Positions 1 to 10,826 of a stretch of DNA of 64,000 bases are shown here, one piece after another. The first letter of the stretch is position 1; each line of letters begins with the position of its first letter. Origin of the DNA: Paragonimus westermani (Eukaryota; Platyhelminthes; Trematoda; Plagiorchiida; Troglotrematidae). The translations under genes and the position numbers were made by a program. Location of the stretch: positions 1 through 64,000 of the forward strand of contig QNGE01003911.1 in assembly GCA_008508345.1 (NCBI GenBank), read 5' to 3'. Under the pieces are notes generated by a model. It saw only the letters and a list, made by a program, of their open reading frames with translations, ran no database searches and was not told the origin of the DNA.

Positions 1-338
1 CATTATTCTGCAGAGTGGTTGTAAGCAGTCGAAGTTCATCACTTAAACTACATACAGTGATTCTTGATTTCATCTGGTGTGTTATTGTGCTACAAAGCCT
101 ATTGTCATGAATTCTGAACTGCAAATACTTCATATTGTTTAAGTCATTATGATTATCTTTATAAAAGTGAATGCACATAGTGACTTAGTGTAACCATCAA
201 TCAAATTTCAAACATGAACACATCTGTCTAATTCAGGCAGAATACCTTCCTTGCTATCCAAACTTCTACATTTACCAGCTGTTTTACAAAACAAGAACTG
301 ATTCAAAAATCAGCCCCTTTGTCTTGTTCACACTGCCT
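1..338. other. 3' flank of the UPF0489 gene
   Basis: AT-rich sequence with no ORF of note and no recognised repeat. Confidence 0.6.
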
Positions 339-1409
339 TTATAAATTGTGACGTTGGTTCCATCCAGAACGTCCACCAGCCAACCGTTGGGAGTAAACAA
401 ACTGTTCATCCGCCAGACCGAACACACGTTTTAACAGCCCCAACAATGCATATTCGATCGTCTGCTGCATCCATCTTGGAGTATATCCGTCGCGGGTTGA
501 TCGACATACGGTGACAACAGCTGGCTTTTGCGGTAGTGCAACGAGAATCGTGGTCATATTGGATAATAAACTGTGAAAGTAATCCTCGCTGGGCAGAAAT
601 TCTTCCACCAAAGTAAATTCAGGAGTATTAGTCCCGATACAGATTTGCATACGTGGTTCGTATTTATGCGTTGTCCATGAGCTTGTTAAACACAGCCCCA
701 CGCGTGATAGGACTGAGAGTTGTCCCGGTGTAATGAGTGGGTGAGTAATGGTATCCACTAAAATGCGAATGAAGATTTCACTAGTTTCATGACAAAGCCA
801 ATCGGTGTGTGCTTCAAACAGCGTTTCAAGGAGAAATCGATCGATCTGTTGATAACAGTTACTGTTGTTGCGTGGTTTGGAACAAAAGTTACCACTGATC
901 ATTATAAACTCTTGAAACCACAGGTCAATAGCCTTCTCAAGATTGGATTGTTTGGGACAGAATATTTCGAAAATGATTTCATTCAGTTGTCGAATAAACA
1001 TCGAGTTCAAGCCTGTTATTGTTAAATTCCGAGAAGCTAAATGAACACCAAAATAATCTTCGTCGATGTCCAGTATCAGTGGTGATTTATTACGTGTTTC
1101 GTCTACATTTACAATTGACCACTTCTTCGAAAAATGAAGCACTCCTGGAGCAAAACTGTGGTTTAGCTCAAGGTAGTTGAAGTTCCAATGTTGCATACAC
1201 TGATCAGTGTTGATTGCAATCTCTTGTACAGGTGAGTCAGCAGTCCAAGTAGCACAACCATTATTGTTCTGGTTAGGACACATACACAGTTGGAATTCCT
1301 TTGAAACATTTGTTAGACCTAAGGTACGTCTTCCAGCGAAACTGTCCGAGCGTGACCACGGAGGATAAACTACGTAAACAGTGTGCAGTAACTGTCCGAC
1401 AATGGCACT
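339..1409 (-). CDS. UPF0489 gene exon 4 (LDIDEDYF motif, C-terminus)
   Basis: The acceptor reads GCCCCATTTCAG at 1410, so the exon starts AGT GCC in phase 0; the open frame that continues upstream to 1442 is intronic. The 356 residues begin with the family block around VVYPPWSR, then LDIDEDYF about residue 113 of the exon, an alpha-helical middle, and the C-terminal block [15 protein letters not shown] that closely parallels human C5orf22. The stop is at 341-339. I see no AATAAA on this strand in the 338 bp that follow. Confidence 0.9.
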   Translation of the reverse strand, partial: SAIVGQLLHTVYVVYPPWSRSDSFAGRRTLGLTNVSKEFQLCMCPNQNNNGCATWTADSPVQEIAINTDQCMQHWNFNYLELNHSFAPGVLHFSKKWSIVNVDETRNKSPLILDIDEDYFGVHLASRNLTITGLNSMFIRQLNEIIFEIFCPKQSNLEKAIDLWFQEFIMISGNFCSKPRNNSNCYQQIDRFLLETLFEAHTDWLCHETSEIFIRILVDTITHPLITPGQLSVLSRVGLCLTSSWTTHKYEPRMQICIGTNTPEFTLVEEFLPSEDYFHSLLSNMTTILVALPQKPAVVTVCRSTRDGYTPRWMQQTIEYALLGLLKRVFGLADEQFVYSQRLAGGRSGWNQRHNL

Positions 1410-4400
1410 CTGAAATGGGGCAACACAAAAGAAGTTACACACGGCAGAAATTAATTACATAGTTGATGTTAGATACACTTAGTTACCGTATTGCAATCAG
1501 ATACTCCAGCGGAATAGTTGAATAATTATATCATCTTCTAGTTTTCCGTCGGAATTCCTCCAATTCAACACGGTTTCCTTGAAAAATCGTATACCGAAAT
1601 AGTCCATTTTAACAGCTCATTCAGATGTGTTACTGCCTAACTTCATTTAGTGTCCCATATACTTTAAAATCAACGTATTATGTGCAAAGAGTAGAAACTT
1701 GTAGTGGCTGTGACCGTCAAAATATGAGTTAAAACAGTCAGACAACACCGCAATTCGAAATGTTAACGGGAATGAAACATTGTACGAAACACAGTTTGTT
1801 TATTTTCAAGTTGACCATCACTCACATTTGATCGCAGCGTNAGTATCAGTGTCATTTGGTGTGATTCGGTGCTAATTCTGAATGATTGCATACAATTTAT
1901 CGTATACCCAGTTTCCATTGTTATTAGCTATGACAGTCAGAGTTACAAATAGTCCAAACGTGTACTGCAGCATCCAGATGAACAAATGACGGACTGACTG
2001 TGCTGTGCAGAAAGTTGGTCAGTCACTAACCAATTCGCTTCTCGCCTCAGTTCGGTTTCATTTTTTCTGTAGTTACGAAACAGTAATGTACGCACTCTCA
2101 ACTTTCTGCGGATGAGATCCAGCAAAGAAAACCCCAGCTGTGAAGTGTTTGTTTAAGAAAGATGTTTGAATCAAAGACTGATGATACTGGTTAGTTTGGG
2201 GAAATATACCACAGCTAAGACTTCATATTGGTGCACAATATACTAAACTGAGATTGAACATTTTGCCTATTAATATTGCTTTTAATTAAGTGAGTAAAGA
2301 ATGCACGTGTCTGGTGCTATACTCGATTTGGCAGAGAACGGGCAACCCCAAAAGGGTTGCATTTGTGCACACAGATATCCATGGTCAGGTTTAATGTGTC
2401 CTCTTGTAAGTAGTTAGATGTTCCCACGACAGTGTTTTAAAAGTATGAAGGCAAAACACTCAAAGCAAACTGTTTGCAATTATACTTTCTTAGAGTGAAC
2501 GACATTGTCCCCGGGTGGACGATGACAAGCAATATGGTGTTAGCAAGTTCACCTATCACGTTAATCTTTGAGCAAGCATGCGGGCTTTTGTATGTGACTG
2601 CTTTGAAAAAGTGCTTTTAGTGGTAATTGTTCCCATTCTGCCTAAGGAACGTTAAGCGAGTAAGGCGATCATGCTGCAGCCAAGAGTCTAAGGAGGATGA
2701 TAAATTCTGAACGTTTGGTAACCTGTTATATACATACATATATACCCAGATACCACATGGGCCAAACTCAACACTCAGTTTGGCTCTGATGAACGCTAAG
2801 TATCATGTAGAACCACATAAGCAATGTGGCGTGGTCCACGCGATTCCATGCCCCGGGTGTGACCAACAGTATGTAGGGGAGACAGGCAAACAGCTCTGCA
2901 CACGCGTGCACGAACACAAATTAGCGAGTCGACAATCCAACCCTAAATCACAACTGTGACACCACTGCGCGGGCACAGTTGACGAGGTCAACATAGATCA
3001 GATGAAACTGGTCGCACGAGCAAAACTGAAAGAGGAACGGTTTGTACTGGGAGCTCCCTATTCACGGAATTCGTTCACTCGACACGTAGACATAGGCAGC
3101 CACCACGTCAACATCGCTGACACTGAAACGAAAAACTAGAGAAGACAGACCGACAGGCGGACACGGTGAGCGGCAGAACAATCTCATTCCGACACATGTA
3201 CTTGTTTGATAACGGATTCTAGTGTGCATTTAAACGTCACAATAAGACGTTCACTACTCAGTGTGTGCCCCCTTTCTCCCTCACTTTACATATCTATACA
3301 TATCGCCTATGCCGTTACGTAGGCACCGTGGGATATATGGAAGGATCGGATGGTGTCGCGGTCAAGTTCACATTGGTACAGATGGTTAATGTACTTTAGC
3401 CGATCTTCGTCCTACTAGCCGTCGGCGGTCGGTCGACACTGGAGCAATGCCCTCCGGTATTCCGACTGGCTGACTGCAGACTGGTCACAATCATAATTAT
3501 CATGACACTCGTTTTGTTCCTGCGTTGATTAACACAAACCAGTGTGCCTTCTCAAGCTGCGTGTCCTGATTTTCCGTGCTGGAAAGGTTATAACATTTGG
3601 CGGCGGTCAGTGACAGATTTTCTATATCAACAAGTTGTTAGTAAATGAAGGATTTCAAGTTTCCGAAACAACAGCACGAACCATACGAAGCCAATCAGCG
3701 AAAACTGGCTGAGGTCATGACACAAAAAATGGCAGTCCAACAAAACTCAGTAGCTTCTACTGCGATATTGACAGTAAGGTCATTTGCCAGCAGCACAACA
3801 AAGTTCAGCTAGCAGCCGGACAGCGGGTTCACGTCCAATGTTTGGTGGTTCGGGCGTTAGGAGGAATCATTCCATGAGTACACAGCAAATTCGAATGATG
3901 GTATCCAAGTCCGACCGCCTTTACAGAAACTTAGCTAAACGGGACACGCATGCATGCTTATTCCCGGACACCCTACGTTGTTCAACTTGTATTATTAATA
4001 AGCTTGGACCAGTTTTTCCACGCTCGTTTTTACTGCCTGGTGAACAAAAGTGTGAGGGATTTTGGCATCCGCCGATGCAATCAGCTGAGTACGAAACAGT
4101 CAATTCGTCGAATCTCAGCAGTGTTCGGTCTAAAACTTCCATTTTCGTAGATGTTGAGGCGAGTCATCACTAAATGCGGAGATGTGTACACATATCTTAC
4201 TGCAGCTAGAGCACCTCTCGAAATACTCTGTTGAGAGCTGTGATTGATGTGTCGCTGAGTTGTAAGCATCATAAGCGACAACATATTGACTTGTTTGAGT
4301 GCAACTTTCTAACAGATGTTGACTTATGTGTCACCAGTAACGCAGTGTTCAATCAACAGAATTCCCATCAAAGCTGCCGGGTGTGTTGACATTGTGTGAG

Positions 4401-7400
4401 TTTGTGCGAGTTTGGCATTTTGAAAACCATGTATACCAGAACACGTGCAAAATGGAACAAAGATGTTTGCTGTGGAAAGGTATTCTCATTCAAACATTTT
4501 TAAGAGTTCAGGGAGACATTGAAATACTGTGACAATTGTTCCGACGCTGCCGTTTTCGGTAGCGGCATTCTAAGCAACAAAATTGTATTGGCGTTTTGCG
4601 GGTGATACGGAAGTACGCCAGCAAGTGGACACTGCCTCTGGTATTATACTCATCCTAAAGTAAACGTGGGATGGTCTACACAGATCACTAATCAGACAAA
4701 CCGAACTTTAACNCCTAAAGTAAACGTGGGATGGTCTACACAGATCACTAATCAGACAAACCGAACTTTAACAAGGAACACCTGAGGAAATCAAATTATG
4801 TTCATGGGACAGTAAAACTGGATCCCACTCGAACTGTCTACGTACAAACTGGGTTGATAAACAGGGTTTGTTAGATGTGTCACTCAATTTAAAATGCAAT
4901 TAAATTTAGTCAGCCAGCAAAAGTAAGCTACCCATGAAATCGTACGGTTAAGGGCAAGGAAAATATTAGGACAGTTATTTTGCAAACAGTCTTGTTCTGC
5001 GCACGCAGATGAAAGCTACCCTGTACATTTGTATGGGTACAGAACCAGTTTCCTGCCCCAAAAGATCTGTTTCGTAAGCAGATGAATACGATCGGTGATT
5101 GATCTCCACAATCTCACAGTGAAAGTGACGGGCACCGGGTACTTCCGCCTGTTTGTCAACCGTTGTCTGACGATCGCATGGAAAGATCTGTAGGCATAGT
5201 TAAGACGGCCTTCAAGAATTTCGAAGTAGCTAGCCCAGCAACACCGGAACATCAGTCGACGGCTGAGGCATTTCTCAGACGGTAGTTAAATATTCCACTT
5301 AGTTTCATTCGGCCGAAGGTTCCTTTTAGGTGGAAAAACAAGGAAATGAAATCGCAGTTTATCAGGTGTTGTGGTCCAAGTCCCAGATACAGCTGATCTA
5401 GTGGTGTAGCCTACGTACAAGAGATGGGGCAACCCGGAGGAGTTTGACCATCAGGCATTATTGTAAATCACAAGGTTAATGCTATTCGTCCAGTTCGATT
5501 CGGGAACTTCACTTAAACACTAAACGACGAATTCTTGCAAATACTGATTGATAAGTTTCCAAATTAACAACAGCCCATTAATCACTTACAGTTTGGCGTA
5601 TTACTTGCTACCTTCTCTCTAGCGCCACACACTCAACAATCCATGCTACTTCAAACGCTTGTGATATTCGAACGTATGGTGTTGTGCGTTACCCAATCAG
5701 CCATTTGAGTGCTAAACTCAGGAAGCATTCTTACATCTGCTGAGTGTGATTTGGTCAAAGAAAAGAATATCTTGGGTCGTTGACGATTAGCGAGGTGACT
5801 GTCGCAGTGGTCAATGCAACTGTTTCACGAAAGCATGGCCGGAGTTTTAAACCCTGTCGTTGTAAGCATAAGCACTACTGACGATTTCTAACGACTGTGG
5901 CCCTTGAGTCCAGGGATTCTTTTTGAAATGAGTTGGCTGGAATGTCTATCTGAATAAAAGGGCTGAGATCAACTGTGAGTGATGTTCAGAATGAAACTAG
6001 CCGAGCCCCCGGTTGATCGTCAGTAAAATCATCAGGGTGTTGCTGATGCGCTCCAACTGTTACAGACAGCCAGCGTACTCTTCTCCTGCCACCGGTTCCG
6101 GCTTGTTTGTCATTACCGCAGTTGAATATCTTGATCAGCAGGTTTTCGTTTGCTGATTGGACGACTGTCAGATTGGTCATACCTATGATTAGCGTAACAC
6201 GTTCGTTTTGGTCTCGTACTGAGTGGTCTAACCTGGTTTACACGTTCAGGCTTCTTGATCTAATTCCATATGTTGATTGGGTTATGATGGATATCACGTC
6301 AAATTCAACACCATCGGGCTGAACAGATTGGAATCTCTAGAAATACAGCCAAACGTGAAGCCAAAACATTTCACCTCTGCTCAGACATATTCGGAAATGC
6401 CTGCTCACGTTGACCAAGTCATGAAGTGAAAAGGTTTCCAACGTGTCTACTTCATCCAGGACAAGCATGACAGAGTACGGTTACACTAAAATTAATTGTC
6501 GAAAAGTATGCTGTTTTTTAAGTCAATAAGGACATTTTGGGTGTTCGATAAAGGCTGTGTGCCATCCAAGCAACAACACTAGGTTTCTGGCCGATAAACG
6601 CGACCAACTATGAAGCGCGTATCACCGAAACGTGCTTTAGAGTTGTACATGTTAGAATTTCAGTGAACAGTACGGAGTAACCGGGGTTTGAACTTGACAC
6701 AAATAAGAAGTATCAGTGACAGCTTTTACAACTGGCTAGTCAGGTTGGTACGAACATACCTGAATGAATACATCATTTGCTTGCATCATCGTAGAGGTTT
6801 CTCTATCGTTTTCAGGCAGTTTTCCTAGGGGGAAGTCTTCCACTATTTCGGGATAATACATATCACTGTGGGCATCGATGTGAACCTAGAAAAGGTGAAA
6901 AGTTTTGTTATATGTGAAGATATTCGGAGTTTTCTAGAACACAACGTTTCAGTTCTTTGGTTACCTTCAAACGATTCATTGAACTTGAAACAGTTTGTTC
7001 CTTTGAGCAGTTTGATTAAAGTAGTTAGAACACGAAAACTGGTAGATGCAAGCATTTCATATTGACTCGTCAGTATCAGATTTACAATAACATGGATGAA
7101 ATTTTTTTATGGCAAACGATTTGAGGGGTAGACAATCAATAAGCCGGTTAGGATAAGTCATTACGTCCAGGAAAGGGTCAATTTCACGAAGAGTTGTTTC
7201 TGAACACAGAGAGCTGGTTTGAGTCGATTAATTGCAACTGCTTCGGCAACCCATAAGAATCTCGGGTTAGAAGGACGTAACAGGATTCTGAATGCACAAG
7301 TTGGATCGATAGCGTGACCGGTGGCCAGGGCATGCCTAGCGACTGAGGAAACTGGCTGTTTGCGCGTTTTAGCAACATTGCCATTCTTCGGCAACATGGA

Positions 7401-10400
7401 CTTTTGTACCCATTTTGGAGTTCAAGCATCTCTCGGTTCAGCCTTTGTAACTTTCGCCACAGTTACGTACAAATTGGTAAACACAACGTGAAGTGACACC
7501 GATAGGCTGATTTCCTTTGATTGAAGGCACTGGTAGCTTCTGAGTCCGAGCGAGTACACGGAGTCCAGCTGCAGCGAACGTTCGTTTAGTTGAATTTCTT
7601 AGTCGCTGTGTTGTTTGGTGCATGACATAATCACCCCTAAAAGGTAGCTCTATGTGGACCCTTTTTTTCTCTACAATGACCACCTCTTCCAGTGGTACTT
7701 TTTGTTTACTGTGCCTATCTATGAACCTTCTTGGGTAACCATTTGATTGTAGGACAGACGCAATCAGATCTAGTTTTTTTCGTGAGGATGTCTTGCGTAC
7801 AAATTCACCTTGCTCGTGTGAACAGAGTATCTACTAATGTTCGTTTGTAATGGATCGGTGTGAAGCTGATAAAGTTTAGGTATTGACTTGAACCTGTGGG
7901 TTTCTTATAAACAGTTCTTCTAAACGTGTCATCTTCCCGGCGACCTATTAGGATATCTAGAAATGGCAGACAGTTGCTGACCTCAAATTCACAAGTGACC
8001 TTTAGATTAGGATGGCAACTATATAGACGTTGCACCAGGTTATCTATCATTTGTTTGGATCAACTGAAAATTAGTATGTCATCGACGTAACGCTTATAAC
8101 ATGACAAGCTTTCTATCCCTGTAGCTGCCTGTTGCTCAAATTTTTAGCACGAAAAACTCAGTTAAGATGAGACCTAGTGGACTTCCCATGGCTACTCAGT
8201 CTAGTTTACGGTAGGACTGCCAGAGAAAACAAAAGCTGACACTTTCCGTACGGAGCAGCAAAGTTTCCTTCAATATATCACTAATATAGTCAATCGTTTC
8301 ACGCAGCGAAATATTTGTGGATAGTAACTGAACATCCATAGAGCACATCAGTTCGTTGACAAGATTGATTCTGTCCAGGTCACTGATCAATTTAAAGGAA
8401 TTTTTAGTGGAGTATGTCCAAAAATTTCATTTAATTTCATCAAGATGACTTAAATTCCATCGAAGTCGCATGACGACGGATGGTGCAATGATTTCAATTA
8501 GGTTGGTATCAGTGCAGCACCATTTAATTCTCTCTCGCCCTACAAAGCGCGGAACATTCAGGTCCCTTTATACACCACAAATCTATAAATTAACTATTAT
8601 CGTACAAAAAGGTTTGAAACATCGAATTTCTTCTAATCACTTAAACAGAACTGGAGGAATGCGTATGTTGCGATTTGACTACTCCCATCAGTCGCAGATT
8701 TCATATGCAGTGGACGAGTAGAGATAAACAGTGACCAGGCACGCCTACAAACACACCTAGTAATATGTAATCAGGACCACTGTAACCCCTTAAGTTCCCT
8801 TGACAATTCTCGTGCAGAATTGCCTTGCATATCCCCGGGTTAATTAAACCCGATATTTGTTGTACAAAAGAGAAGTGGAGGATGGTTGATTCTTGTCGAT
8901 AACTATTGCTTTAATGTTTTGTCGGAAATCGTGACACTCTAATCCGACTTTGTTTCACGAAAACTGAATCAAACAACGGCTCAGCATTTTTAGATGTATC
9001 CATTACTAAGGGTACCGAGAACAAGTTACAGAATTCACTCCATCCTCAAGCATCTCCAGTTGTCCAGTTTTGATTCACTTGCGTGCGGACGTGGTTTGAT
9101 CAAATCGCCGTTCCATAAAGCTAACCACATTTTGTCTTCGGATAATTCACATGCAGGACAACAGGAGCCGATAGAAAATTCGGATTGAGAGCCATGAACC
9201 ATGCACACACGAACAGTTGTGCTGACATTAGTAAACACCGATTCCTTTGGTAGTGACATTAAGTGAAAATGTATCTTTCAGTATGATACCAATCTTATCA
9301 CGGCTTTTCCTATGCTGAATTACTTGGTGCTTGACCTTCACAGTAATCTGCGAGTTCCTCTCCTTAACATATAACAGAATATACAAGGAACGGAAAAAAC
9401 TTCATGTTAATCTCAAGTCCATTATCTATAAACCGTAGAAACTATTGCAAGAGTGCCTAACTCATGGAGTATGATATTACGAGTGTACATGAACCGTCTA
9501 ACTCGTCTTATGGGAACGAGCGAATAAAGTTCAGACACTCAGTAGAGTTGAAACTAGTCAATAATAAATTAGTTTCATTCAAAACAAAAGACATAGGACA
9601 GGACAATCTTTCAAACTCAATATACAGTGTATGAAAGTTAACTAAAAAAATTCTGAAAGCAAAAGTAGACTAACCAGTTTAGCCTTCCGACCATTGTAGG
9701 ATCTCACGATTTCTACCCAGTAAGGAATAACTGAAAAAAATTGTTAGTAAATATTTAGTAAAAATTCGCGTGATATTCATGTTCATATCTGCCCAAGTCT
9801 TAATGTTATTGTTAGTCACCGCAAACGACCTAACATTCAAGATGAATAAAAAGAGAGAAAAATGAGTAGTCACAGAAACCTAATCACTCTTCCATTTCCG
9901 TAGTCGTAGCACAAGCTTTTGAAAACATATTGCTGCCAGAAGTGTTGAACTTAGGAACGTTGCAAAACCAGAATACAGATAGGTTGCTATTTCACTACAG
10001 ATATTAGACAGGAAAATAAGAACGTGTGTCAGTTGCTCTGAATTACGCATGATGATTATAGTGCCTTCGAAAACCAATCGATTATTGAATTTAAAGTAAA
10101 CCTCCGTATTGCTCGGAAGCAAAACAGGTGCAAAAATTCTCCCGTATAGAGAAGACTGAAAGCAAATTAGACCAAAGTTCCTGAATCATTTAGAGATAAA
10201 TGTGGACTTGGACATATCTGCGTTGAATTTACGATGAAAAATTTGAAATTAAACATCTGTCTAAGTGATTGTTGAAACCTGTGCTTTCTACAAAAGAAAC
10301 CAACCAATAAAGTAATTACCCTAATTAGAACAATATAAGCCTCGAATCACTTGGGTTGCTGAAACAAAATGGGTTGTTCCGTATCTTCCATACGAGTCCC

Positions 10401-10807
10401 TAATAGATACAGTGATCTACGGAATCACTTGAGTCCGAGAAACATGCGGAAGCAAATGCGCAGTAGATCATTTTCTTCTATAAAAAAACATGTTTTGGGA
10501 AGGAATAGTCACTGTGGCTTCACTATCAATAAACACACCACCCACAATGTTTCCCGCATATATTGTACAGTCGTGCGTCAAACAGAAACTGACCTTCGTG
10601 ATGTTCTTCAACAATGATCACACGAGGTTCCAGAGGGCTCAGAGGCACATCTTTCCTGGATGTGAATCCCACAGGACTGAAGAATTGCCCCCAATGAATA
10701 ACAGACTTATGTAATTTGATTATTCGAAGGTACAGAATGACCGATATTCCAATGCACAAAGCAAGTACAAGCACCAAATGTTTCACTCGGACTCGTGTGA
10801 CACTCAT
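339..10807 (-). CDS. UPF0489 (C5orf22-like) family protein with arginase-type metal motifs and N-terminal signal anchor; four exons
   Basis: Join 10807-10594, 9730-9675, 6885-6760 and 1409-339 on the minus strand: 1467 nt, about 488 aa plus stop. Phases agree (1, 0, 0) and all junctions are GT/AG. Domains in order: hydrophobic segment near residues 10-28, EEHHE at 67-71, HIDAHSD at 92-98, LDIDEDYF at 245-252, and the RSTRDGY block near 435 that is typical of the family's C-terminus. DAHxD plus DxD resembles the two Mn-binding motifs of arginases. Known of the family: human C5orf22 has no known function, and to my knowledge a bacterial member (OspR) is a peptide arginase that turns Arg into ornithine in ribosomal peptides. 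I see six N-glycosylation sequons (NVS, NHS, NKS, NLT, NNS, NMT), which fit a lumenal catalytic domain behind a type II anchor. Family assignment is firm; substrate and location are inference. Confidence 0.88.
2813..3139 (+). pseudogene. Penelope-like element C-terminal GIY-YIG endonuclease fragment
   Basis: One frame of 109 codons with a single internal TGA (after KSQL). It begins with [20 protein letters not shown], the GIY-YIG start of Penelope elements: CPGC zinc-type pair, YVGETG and TRVHEHK. It continues to the family tail [10 protein letters not shown] and FTRHVDIGS and ends at TAG. No RT domain precedes it, so it is a 5'-truncated copy lying antisense in UPF0489 intron 3. It belongs to a different Penelope family from the copy at 7.2-8.4 kb, whose tail is the QKQ-type. 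The TGA makes it non-functional. Confidence 0.8.
3596..4190 (+). pseudogene. Decayed Ty3/Gypsy gag remnant with possible primer-binding site
   Basis: A frame beginning with ATG at 3645 reads [20 protein letters not shown], like flatworm Gypsy gag starts. Further on, interrupted by stops and frame changes, come [30 protein letters not shown] and AVFGLKLP, which match in order the capsid blocks seen intact in the Gypsy at 41.1-41.4 kb. TTTGGCGGCGG at 3596-3606 follows ATAACA and looks like an LTR end plus primer-binding site, as at 40949-40971. The upstream LTR should lie within about 3260-3595 but I cannot define it. No pol follows. Confidence 0.65.
4654..4772. repeat. 59-bp direct duplication around a single N (probable contig-join artefact)
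   Basis: Bases 4654-4712 and 4714-4772 are identical 59-bp copies separated only by an N at 4713. This is what an unmerged overlap between contig ends looks like, rather than a biological tandem repeat. Confidence 0.9.
6760..6885 (-). CDS. UPF0489 gene exon 3 (HIDAHSD metal motif)
   Basis: This exon of 42 codons starts after the acceptor CCTTTTCTAG and ends at the strong donor CAG|GTATGT. It encodes [18 protein letters not shown] and then an acidic stretch ending FIQ. HIDAHSD corresponds to the family HFDSHPD motif and to the arginase DAHxD ligand set. Phase 0 on both sides matches exons 2 and 4. Confidence 0.88.
6886..9674 (-). other. UPF0489 intron 2, hosting a Penelope remnant
   Basis: Phase-0 intron of 2789 bp bounded by GTTAGT and TTTCTAG. 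It contains a same-strand Penelope-like element remnant at about 7161-8400. The parts at 6886-7160 and 8400-9674 hold nothing I recognise. Confidence 0.8.
7161..8400 (-). mobile_element. Penelope-like retroelement remnant (RT plus GIY-YIG)
   Basis: Minus-strand pieces in several frames give the Penelope order. RT starts at about 8390 ([15 protein letters not shown]); the catalytic block [12 protein letters not shown] lies near 8100-8064 with YVDD intact; [15 protein letters not shown] and VYKKPT follow near 7990-7900; [15 protein letters not shown] and [19 protein letters not shown] lie near 7640-7530; a GIY-YIG-like CGESYKG lies near 7450; the tail [29 protein letters not shown] ends near 7170. 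At least three frameshifts or stops break the frame, and the 5' part is missing. It lies in sense orientation in UPF0489 intron 2. Confidence 0.85.
9675..9730 (-). CDS. UPF0489 gene exon 2 (56-bp micro-exon)
   Basis: The acceptor is a T-rich run ending TTTCAG at 9731 and the donor is CTG|GTTAGT at 9674. Joined in phase 1 it gives 19 residues starting VIPYW, exactly the segment that lies between the EEHHE and HxDxHxD motifs in family members. It is too short to be found by ORF length and is supported by phase, splice sites and family spacing. Confidence 0.85.
9731..10593 (-). other. UPF0489 intron 1
   Basis: Phase-1 intron of 863 bp bounded by GTCAGT and TTTCAG. I see no mobile element or conserved coding block in it. 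Confidence 0.8.
10594..10807 (-). CDS. UPF0489 gene exon 1 (start, signal anchor, EEHHE motif)
   Basis: Exon 1 encodes 71 residues and one base. The ATG at 10807-10805 is the first in frame; the reading frame continues upstream only into a TTG codon and a pyrimidine-rich acceptor. The peptide has basic residues (R5, R7, K9), then a run of about 18 hydrophobic residues, then the conserved VIIVEEHHE block. The donor reads GAAG|GTCAGT at 10593 and leaves phase 1. Confidence 0.85.
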
Positions 10808-10826
10808 CCTGAACAAAAAACAGTTT
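10808..10826 (-). promoter_or_regulatory. Splice-acceptor-like site one base before the UPF0489 start codon
   Basis: Read on the minus strand, a T-rich tract ends TTTTTTGTTCAG at 10809 and is followed by G and the ATG. This could be the 3' end of a 5'UTR intron or a spliced-leader trans-splice acceptor, a common mechanism in flatworms. The sequence alone cannot tell these apart. Confidence 0.5.

Larger units (their letters stand above)
1410..6759 (-). other. UPF0489 intron 3, hosting Penelope and Gypsy remnants
   Basis: Phase-0 intron of 5350 bp bounded by GTATGT and ATTTCAG. On the opposite strand it carries a GIY-YIG fragment (2813-3139) and a Gypsy gag remnant (about 3596-4190). It also holds the unknown bases at 1841 and 4713. 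I recognise nothing in 1410-2812, 3140-3595 (perhaps an old LTR) and 4773-6759. Confidence 0.75.

Noticed and set aside
10369..10617. Plus-strand frame starting MGCSVSS, like a myristoylation signal.
   Set aside because: It overlaps exon 1 and intron 1 of the minus-strand UPF0489 gene, has no family resemblance and is short.
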